A stretch of 15,047 nt of DNA from Methanobrevibacter sp. Its GTDB lineage: Archaea > Methanobacteriota > Methanobacteria > Methanobacteriales > Methanobacteriaceae. The position numbers were made by a program, and so were the translations under genes. Below are positions 7,776 through 12,600 of the stretch, piece by piece. A model generated the notes under the pieces. The model saw only the letters and a program-made list of their open reading frames with translations. It made no database searches and was not told where the DNA came from. The stretch's first letter is position 1. The number at the start of each line of letters is the position of its first letter. The stretch covers positions 1 to 15,047 of the forward strand of contig JADLKP010000033.1 of NCBI GenBank assembly GCA_016838945.1, read 5' to 3'.

Positions 7776-8423
7776 ATGGATGTGAAAAATAACATTATAC
7801 TTGCTATGGATTTGATGGACCTTAAAGAGGCTGAAATAGTTTGTGAATCAATAAACGAGTACATTGACACTATAAAGATTGGTTATCCATTGACTCTTGC
7901 TGAAGGATTATCCACAATCGGATTCTTTAAGGACAATTTTGATTATAAGGTAATCTGTGACTATAAGGTGGCTGATATTCCTGCAACCAATGAAAAGATT
8001 GCTGACCAGACCTTTGACGCCGGTGCAGACGCAATAATCTGCCATGGATTTGTAGGTCCAGACAGCGTAGATGCATGTAAGATATCTGCTGAAGAGCATG
8101 GAAAAGAGGTATTCCTATTGACTGAAATGTCTCACCCTGGTGCAATCAAGTTCCTTCAGGCAAATGCTGATGAAATAGCTAGAATGGGTGTAGAAATGGG
8201 AATTACAAACTACGTTGCACCATCTACAAGACCTGAAAGGTTATCTGAAATCAGGGACATCGTTGGAAAAGATGCATTCATCATCTCTCCAGGAGTCGGA
8301 ACTCAAGGAGGAGACCCAAAAGAAACCTTAAAGTACTCCAATGGATTGATTATCGGAAGATCAATTTACAATGCAGAAGATCCTAAAAAAGCAACTGAAG
8401 ACATTATTGAATCCATAAAATAA
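7776..8423 (+). CDS. pyrF: Orotidine 5'-phosphate decarboxylase
   Basis: Catalyses the last step of UMP synthesis, decarboxylation of OMP, in the cytoplasm. With the ATG start the protein is 215 residues, close to the archaeal norm. The active-site residues are all present: Asp12, Lys34, and Asp62-x-Lys64-x-x-Asp67 in CDYKVADIP. These sit exactly eight positions lower than Asp20, Lys42, Asp70, Lys72 and Asp75 of the Methanothermobacter enzyme. The phosphate-binding end is seen as SPGVGTQGG and GLIIGRSIYNA. The frame opens five codons earlier at a GTG (7761), but ATG at 7776 has GTGAT three bases upstream and gives the expected N-terminus (MDVKNNIILAMD). Only a weak T5 run follows the gene, so read-through into the next gene is likely. 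Four near-identical repeats precede it. Confidence 0.96.
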   Translation: MDVKNNIILAMDLMDLKEAEIVCESINEYIDTIKIGYPLTLAEGLSTIGFFKDNFDYKVICDYKVADIPATNEKIADQTFDAGADAIICHGFVGPDSVDACKISAEEHGKEVFLLTEMSHPGAIKFLQANADEIARMGVEMGITNYVAPSTRPERLSEIRDIVGKDAFIISPGVGTQGGDPKETLKYSNGLIIGRSIYNAEDPKKATEDIIESIK

Positions 8424-8450
8424 ATAGCCATTTTTAATGTATAAAAAATA

Positions 8451-8530
8451 CTAAAAAAAATAAATAATGACTAAAAAAAATAAATAATGACTAAAAAAAA
8501 TAAATAATGACTAAAAAAAATAGATAATGA
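8451..8530 (+). repeat. Four tandem 20-base repeats
   Basis: The unit CTAAAAAAAATAAATAATGA is repeated exactly at 8451, 8471 and 8491; the fourth copy, at 8511, has one change (TAG for TAA). The repeats lie between pyrF and the following membrane-protein gene. There are no unique spacers, so this is not a CRISPR array. Each copy carries an A8 tract, so A-tracts recur every two helical turns. Each also contains a stop-overlapping-start TAATG that chains 5-6-codon frames. Confidence 0.9.
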
Positions 8531-8549
8531 CAAATAAAAAATAATTACT

Positions 8550-8554
8550 AGGTG
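8550..8554 (+). promoter_or_regulatory. RBS deciding the TTG start of the membrane-protein gene
   Basis: AGGTG followed by five bases and TTG at 8560. The same AGGTG plus five-base spacing precedes the ATG of the ExbB gene. The next in-frame ATG (codon 17) has no such site and would cut into the first hydrophobic segment. Confidence 0.6.
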
Positions 8555-8559
8555 TAAAA

Positions 8560-9099
8560 TTGTTTAATATTGTATTAGCTCTCTCATATTTCTTATCTGG
8601 TTTCTTTATGAAGCTTTCAGACGATTTCTATGATGAAAAATCATATAAGAGAAACTCCATTTTTCTTGGAATAGTCTGTGGTCTCTTTACAGCTCTTGCA
8701 TGCTCCATTGACCTTGATGCTGCATGCATTTTCATAGCTATTCTTATAGGAAACATTTTAGCTCTAAAGGTAGATGGGATTCATCATATCGCTACAATGG
8801 CTTCATTTATAATAGCATTCACATTGCTTGGATTTCCTAATTTCACATTTTTATCAATCATCACAATAATCATCTGTATGATTGGAGCCATTATCGATGA
8901 GCTTGGAAACGACAATGAGAAAGTCTATCAAAAAAGCAAGTTCCTTGAGTATTTCTTTGAATATAGATTTGCTTTAAAAGTAGTTATTTTAGTCCTTGTT
9001 ATAATCGGATGGCTAAACATTTGGAGCTTTTTCTATTTCTTATGCTTTGAAATAGCCTATGAAATAGCTAGAATCTTATTTGAAAAATATATCTTATAA
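8560..9099 (+). CDS. Small polytopic membrane protein of unknown function
   Basis: I do not recognise this 179-residue protein. It has about six or seven hydrophobic segments (roughly 3-17, 33-49, 53-70, 74-91, 95-112, 138-172). Acidic clusters lie at the membrane edges: KLSDDFYDEKS (18-28), KVDGIHH (70-76) and DELGNDNE (113-120), followed by FFEYR (132-136). Asp-rich loops of this kind occur in membrane transferases that bind metal and diphosphate, but no known family motif (CDP-alcohol transferase, UbiA, CarS) is actually complete, so I assign no function. The TTG start is supported by AGGTG five bases upstream. It lies 136 bases after pyrF, behind the 20-base tandem repeats, and is probably read from the pyrF promoter or from one within the repeats. 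It ends five bases from the stop of the convergent toxin gene. Confidence 0.75.
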   Translation: MFNIVLALSYFLSGFFMKLSDDFYDEKSYKRNSIFLGIVCGLFTALACSIDLDAACIFIAILIGNILALKVDGIHHIATMASFIIAFTLLGFPNFTFLSIITIIICMIGAIIDELGNDNEKVYQKSKFLEYFFEYRFALKVVILVLVIIGWLNIWSFFYFLCFEIAYEIARILFEKYIL

Positions 9100-9104
9100 C
9101 TTTC

Positions 9105-9497
9105 TTATTTCAAATAAATTCTTTTAACTCCTTTGATTTTATCAAAATCAGAATCAAATGAAGCTATTTGATTAATATTATAATTCTGCATAGTATTTAG
9201 GATAGTGCAGTCTGAAAAATTAACTGAAAAATTATAATACTCAAAAATATCAAATGAATCAAGGTAATCCTCTGAAGTTAAAAAATCAATATTAAAAGAA
9301 AGCAATAATTTTTTAATATGATTTAAATCATAATTAGAATTATTTGAAGTTACACTATTTAAAACCTCATTAAAAACAGTATTATTGATTATTTTATTTT
9401 CATCATCCAAATAAGATTTCAAAAGTTGAGATTTATAATATAAGGAATCATTTTTTAAAATTAAGCCTATTAAATAAGTGCTATCTAAAAAAATCAT
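9105..9497 (-). CDS. vapC: PIN-domain toxin, VapC type
   Basis: This 130-residue protein has the PIN nuclease fold pattern. Asp5 is in MIFLDSTYLI, Glu44 in FNEVLNS, Asp96 in NFSDCTIL, and Asp115/Asp117 in ASFDSDFDKIKGVKRI near the C-terminus. These acidic residues would bind Mg2+ and cut RNA; the VapC target is typically tRNA or rRNA, but the target here is unknown. The frame runs four codons further to a GTG at 9509, but ATG at 9497 has GAGGTG four bases upstream and begins the conserved MIFLD strand. The ribosome site overlaps the antitoxin stop codon (AAGTGAGGTG), so translation of the pair is probably coupled. Length matches the family. Lys/Asn/Ile-heavy composition is slightly more AT-rich than the neighbours, fitting a mobile toxin-antitoxin pair. 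Confidence 0.88.
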   Translation of the reverse strand: MIFLDSTYLIGLILKNDSLYYKSQLLKSYLDDENKIINNTVFNEVLNSVTSNNSNYDLNHIKKLLLSFNIDFLTSEDYLDSFDIFEYYNFSVNFSDCTILNTMQNYNINQIASFDSDFDKIKGVKRIYLK

Positions 9498-9505
9498 TGA
9501 ACACC

Positions 9506-9913
9506 TCACTTATACCTATCCTTTTTTAATTTAATAGCATTAGTAATATATTTGCTTTCAACTAATCCTGCTAGTTCATTTGAAACCCAATCTCCTTCAG
9601 GCAAATCATGATCTAAAATCTCAAAAATTTCTTCAGGAGTCATGCCTCCTTCACATTCATATTTTTCATCTTCATTTAATCCATGGAATATATAAGAATT
9701 TACCAAATCATGCTCGCTAAACCCAGTTTTTTTAGATCTAGCCTCCAATCTCCTTTTAAGATCTTCATCAATATCTAATATGGCCCTAGAGGAGTCTTCT
9801 ACTGATTTTTTAGAATTATAATTGTTTTTAGAAGTATCAGCATACCTTTTTATTAAAGGAATTCTTTGAACTACAGCAAGAATATTGAACATATTTTTTC
9901 TACTTAAATCCAT
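9506..9913 (-). CDS. Antitoxin with ribbon-helix-helix-like domain
   Basis: A 135-residue protein encoded directly upstream of the PIN toxin, eight bases apart. Residues about 42-80 (SRAILDIDEDLKRR, then KTGFSEHDLVNSYIFHGL) fit a ribbon-helix-helix: a short strand then two helices separated by a turn. Such a domain would bind the operon's own promoter as a dimer. The segment after it (about 90-115, with MTPEEIFEIL and LPEGDW) would be the part that wraps the toxin. It is longer than a typical VapB (about 75-90 residues) because of a basic 40-residue N-terminal extension. The ATG at 9913 has only a weak RBS, and the next ATG, codon 8, has none better. Its role rests on the position and the RHH-like stretch. 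Confidence 0.75.
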   Translation of the reverse strand: MDLSRKNMFNILAVVQRIPLIKRYADTSKNNYNSKKSVEDSSRAILDIDEDLKRRLEARSKKTGFSEHDLVNSYIFHGLNEDEKYECEGGMTPEEIFEILDHDLPEGDWVSNELAGLVESKYITNAIKLKKDRYK

Positions 9914-9994
9914 ATTAACACAACATTGAATTGATTAAAGAAAATTTTAAAAATTAACTCGATATCCTCTTTAAAATAATATCTCAAATTACTC

Positions 9995-10006
9995 ATATTT
10001 AAATAT
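9995..10006. promoter_or_regulatory. Palindromic TATA-like element upstream of the toxin-antitoxin operon
   Basis: ATATTTAAATAT is a perfect 12-base palindrome about 82 bases before the antitoxin ATG. On the minus strand it forms part of TTATATTTAAATATGAG, a usable TATA box. RHH antitoxins bind palindromes over their own promoters, so it could be both promoter and operator. This is inference only. Confidence 0.35.
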
Positions 10007-10069
10007 AACGATTAAATAATTGATATTTTAGAATATAAAGTAAATATTATCATTATTTAAGAAAATTAG

Positions 10070-10093
10070 TTAAATATAGTAAACTATATTTAA
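10070..10093. repeat. Perfect 10-base inverted repeat
   Basis: TTAAATATAG (10070-10079) and CTATATTTAA (10084-10093) are separated by TAAA. It lies in the 276-base gap between dys and the antitoxin gene, upstream of the latter, and has no T-run next to it that would make it a terminator. It may be an operator. Confidence 0.6.
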
Positions 10094-10156
10094 AATAAAA
10101 AATTATTATGGATTTAAATATTAAAAAAAGAATGAAAAATGATAATGAAAATAAGA

Positions 10157-10195
10157 AAAGAAAAAAGAGATTAAGTTTTCACCATAAACTTAATC
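10157..10195 (-). terminator. Hairpin terminator overlapping the end of dys
   Basis: GATTAAGTTT (10169-10178) and AAACTTAATC (10186-10195) form a perfect 10-base stem with a seven-base loop, followed on the minus strand by TCTCTTTTTTCTTTTCTT. The first arm includes the last sense codon and stop codon of dys, so a ribosome at the stop would cover the stem. Confidence 0.65.
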
Positions 10196-11125
10196 AATTC
10201 TATTAAGGGCATCTGCAACTATCAACGGGAAAATGATAGTCACATCACCAATAACAGTCACCAGCTTTGAACCATGCTTTGCTTTGGACCATGATTTTGC
10301 CTCTTCAAGAGGAGCACCGCTTAAACTACCGGTTTCAGGCCTGTCCATGGTTATTTGAAGACCTGCATCTATTCCTCCCTTTAAAAGATTTGAAGCAAGT
10401 GTATAATGCTTTGGAAGACCTCCACCTAACATTACAGCACCTATCTTTTCAGATTCAAAAACAAGGTCTGATAGGTAATGCATATCTCCAACAGCATCCA
10501 CTACAAGAGTGTGGTCTTGTGTAAACATCCATAATTGAAGACCGAACATACTGTCAATGAGTCCCGGAGCAAATATTGAAACATCATTAAGAGCAGCTTG
10601 CCTTAAGATGGAATTTTCGTCATCAATCAATAATCCAACTTCCTTTAAAAGCCTTTGAATGGAAATTATTCCCTTGTCTTCATCATTCTCCAAATCATTG
10701 CTGATTTTCTCAAATATCTTTATGATTTCACTTTCAAAAACTTCAAAGTCATCTCCTTGAGTGTAGACATCAGCTATTCTGCCGATTCCAGCATCATTAA
10801 GCTCTTCATCATTTGTACCTAAATCACGATAATGTCTGCCTCCAAAAGCTTCAAGAAGATCATGAGTGATGTTAGCACCGCTAGTAATCAAAACCTTAAT
10901 CCTTTTTTCTCTAATCAAGTCAGCAACAATATTACGCATACCGCCTGGAACCAATGGCCCTCCCAAACTCATGAATATGTCCATATCCTCATCATTGATC
11001 ATATCTACAAGCAAATTGGAAGCTCTTGCCACCTTTCCAGCACCTAATACTCCTGATTCGTCAAACTGTTCAATCAATTCACTGACAGTCATATCCTTTT
11101 TAATATTTAATTGATTAACTTTCAT
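10190..11125 (-). CDS. dys: Deoxyhypusine synthase
   Basis: Transfers the aminobutyl group of spermidine, using NAD, to one lysine of translation factor aIF5A, the first step of hypusine formation in archaea. The protein is 311 residues from the ATG. Family landmarks are TSGANITHD (81-89), GGRHYRD (95-101), DVSIFAPGL (181-189) and LGGGLPKHY (233-241). The C-terminal GAPLEEAKSWSK (270-281) includes Lys281, the residue matching the covalent-intermediate lysine (Lys329 in human enzyme). GDVTIIFPL follows. The frame opens five codons earlier at a TTG (11140), but that codon has no RBS and the ATG gives the usual short N-terminus (MKVNQLNIKK). It is a single gene with its own terminator and a tandem AT-rich array directly upstream. 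Some archaeal homologues make homospermidine instead; the intact lysine and length favour true deoxyhypusine synthase. Confidence 0.93.
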   Translation of the reverse strand: MKVNQLNIKKDMTVSELIEQFDESGVLGAGKVARASNLLVDMINDEDMDIFMSLGGPLVPGGMRNIVADLIREKRIKVLITSGANITHDLLEAFGGRHYRDLGTNDEELNDAGIGRIADVYTQGDDFEVFESEIIKIFEKISNDLENDEDKGIISIQRLLKEVGLLIDDENSILRQAALNDVSIFAPGLIDSMFGLQLWMFTQDHTLVVDAVGDMHYLSDLVFESEKIGAVMLGGGLPKHYTLASNLLKGGIDAGLQITMDRPETGSLSGAPLEEAKSWSKAKHGSKLVTVIGDVTIIFPLIVADALNRID

Positions 11126-11141
11126 AAAATCCAAACTCAAA

Positions 11142-11215
11142 AAATAATTCTAAAAATATCCTAAATAATTCTAAAAATATTCTAAATAATTCTAAAAATA
11201 TTCTAAAAATATTAT
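11142..11215. repeat. Three tandem 21-base repeats of phased A-tracts upstream of dys
   Basis: Three copies (11142-11162, 11163-11183, 11184-11204), each made of two half-units, AAATAATTCT and AAAAATATTCT; copy 1 has one change. A further half-unit follows at 11205. A-tracts therefore recur about every 10.5 bases for some 70 bases, as expected for intrinsically bent DNA. The array covers about 17 to 90 bases upstream of the dys ATG. Confidence 0.85.
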
Positions 11216-11255
11216 CTAATAAGATATAGTACTTTAAAATAAATAAAGTTTAATA

Positions 11256-11280
11256 AAAAATAAGAAAAAATAAAAAAAGA
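11256..11280 (-). terminator. T-rich terminator of the CBS regulator gene
   Basis: On the minus strand two T-runs (T7 and T6) occur about 40-60 bases after the stop codon. A GATCTAGATC palindrome surrounds the stop codon (11318-11327), but no strong stem abuts the T-runs. Confidence 0.4.
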
Positions 11281-11319
11281 AGAGATGAAAAACAGAATAA
11301 ATTATCTTAATTTAATGAT

Positions 11320-12243
11320 CTAGATCTCATCTTCCAAATCGTTTTCACCCAACAATGGGAAATTCTTTAGATTAGTAATTGTTTCAATCAAGTCAGTGCG
11401 TGTAACAACACCGATTGGAGTGTAGTCATCATCAACCACAATCAATCTGCTTATACCGAACTTATACATCTTATAGACAGCAGTGGCTATCATTGTATCC
11501 TTATCAATGAAGAACAGACGTTTGGACATTATATCCCTAACGTCTTCATTTTCCTTACCTTCAGCCAATGCCTTTACAATATCCACAAGTGAAACCATAC
11601 CAATAGCTACACCTTCAGTGATAACTGGAGCTCCATCAATATTGTTTGATGAAAGCAAACATGCAGCATCCTTAATTGAATCTCCAGGCTTTAAATAAAT
11701 CAATTCTAAAGTTGCTATATCATAAACAGAGCTTTTAGGAATGCTTCTTATTGTGCTGATATCCAAAAGAAGGATATTATCCATATCATCACGACCTACG
11801 ATTTCGCCTATAATTCCTAAATTATTGACAGGTGTAGGTCCTACACGAATGACATCCCCCAAGTGAAGATCTTTTATGCTTCCTAAAACCTTAATAACAG
11901 CTTCACATTCACCAGGGTGAGGCACACTTGTAAACTCAATCTTTGCTACTGAAACATCATCCAATTTTTTATTATCCTTATAGACAGGCACTTTTGCATT
12001 GCCGTCTGTTACGGATATGTTTAAAGTGTGATATGCTTCAATAGTAGGTTTATAACCTCCACGAGGCCCTGGCACTCCCTTTACAAGACTTAAACTTCTA
12101 AGAGACTGCATCTGATTTCTGATGGTGCCGGGATTTCTATTCATCACTTCAGCAATATCTTCCCCTTTTATGGACTTGCCATCAGAATTTTGATACAAAT
12201 TGATTAAAGTCTGTAAGATTTCCTTTTGTACAGAAGTTAACAT
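11320..12243 (-). CDS. Winged-helix transcriptional regulator with two CBS domains
   Basis: A 307-residue cytoplasmic protein of the archaeal HTH-CBS type (COG2524-like). Residues 5-65 form a winged helix (ILQTLINLY, then EVMNRNPGTIRNQMQSL, then a PGPRGGYKPT wing). Residues about 98-165 are a beta-rich middle domain (EFTSVPHPGECEAVIKVLGS...GPTPVNNLGIIGEIVGRDD). CBS domains lie at about 183-230 (PGDSIKDAACLL...GAPVITEG...GMVSLVDIV) and 236-292 (VRDIMSKRLFFIDKDT...ISRLIVVDDDYTPIGVVTRTDLI). CBS pairs sense adenosyl ligands such as AMP, ATP or SAM, so it probably couples energy or nucleotide state to transcription; target genes are unknown. The frame opens at a TTG (12255), but ATG at 12243 has GGTG six bases upstream and the expected MLTSVQKEIL start. 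A palindrome upstream suggests self-regulation. Confidence 0.9.
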   Translation of the reverse strand: MLTSVQKEILQTLINLYQNSDGKSIKGEDIAEVMNRNPGTIRNQMQSLRSLSLVKGVPGPRGGYKPTIEAYHTLNISVTDGNAKVPVYKDNKKLDDVSVAKIEFTSVPHPGECEAVIKVLGSIKDLHLGDVIRVGPTPVNNLGIIGEIVGRDDMDNILLLDISTIRSIPKSSVYDIATLELIYLKPGDSIKDAACLLSSNNIDGAPVITEGVAIGMVSLVDIVKALAEGKENEDVRDIMSKRLFFIDKDTMIATAVYKMYKFGISRLIVVDDDYTPIGVVTRTDLIETITNLKNFPLLGENDLEDEI

Positions 12244-12280
12244 TTTAGACACCAAAACGAAAAAATTCCATTTTTTTATT

Positions 12281-12296
12281 GGTAAAACAATTTACC
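12281..12296. promoter_or_regulatory. GGTAAA-N4-TTTACC palindrome, candidate operator of the CBS regulator
   Basis: A perfect 6+6 palindrome with four central bases, 38 bases before the ATG of the winged-helix/CBS gene. It lies just downstream of the TATA-like TTAAATTAAG, where a bound repressor would block the transcription start. A CGGTCCG palindrome follows at 12309-12315, the most GC-rich spot in this gap. Confidence 0.5.
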
Positions 12297-12539
12297 TACT
12301 TAATTTAACGGTCCGATTAAGAAAATATCATTACAACTAAGTTTCATAATGATAAATTCAGATAAATTATAATGATTTATCATATATTTTACTATTATGT
12401 ACTGATTTATACATTATAATATAAAAAGATATTGTTTTTTCATTAAAAATCGTTATAAATTAGTAAAAAATAGTGATAGATTATATGATAAAAATGATAA
12501 ATTATCAGGAAAATTTATAATTTATAATGATAGAATAAT

Positions 12540-12574
12540 AAAAAAAAGAAAGAGAATAATAAAAAAAATAAAAA
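12540..12574 (-). terminator. T-run terminator of the nucleotide-sugar dehydrogenase gene
   Basis: On the minus strand two T8 runs follow the stop codon within about 60 bases, each preceded by TTATT/TTCTC-type pyrimidine-rich sequence. No stem is needed for archaeal termination and none is obvious. Confidence 0.45.
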
Positions 12575-12600
12575 GAGATAAAATGAAGAAAGATTAGAGA

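Larger units (their letters stand above)
12244..12600. other. 357-base intergenic region upstream of the CBS regulator
   Basis: I find no gene or structured RNA here. From low to high positions it holds the leader and operator-like palindromes of the CBS regulator, a TATA-like TTAAATTAAG on the minus strand at about 12299-12308, several ATGATAAAT motifs (12349, inverted at 12375, and 12494), and at the far end the T-run terminator of the sugar-nucleotide dehydrogenase gene. Confidence 0.7.

Noticed and set aside
7908..8145. Minus-strand frames inside pyrF
   Set aside because: pyrF is certain from its active-site residues; these are shadows without signals.
8451..8530. Possible CRISPR array
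   Set aside because: The 20-base units are directly adjacent with no unique spacers, and there are no cas genes nearby.
8467..8544. Leader peptide genes (MTKKNK and variants) as annotated CDS
   Set aside because: No RBS before the first ATG and the frames follow automatically from the repeat, so kept only as a finding.
10832..11114. Plus-strand frames opposite dys
   Set aside because: They overlap the well-supported dys gene and resemble no protein family.
12244..12600. Small RNA or riboswitch in the longest gap
   Set aside because: Very AT-rich, with no GC-paired stems or conserved-looking core beyond the short palindromes described.
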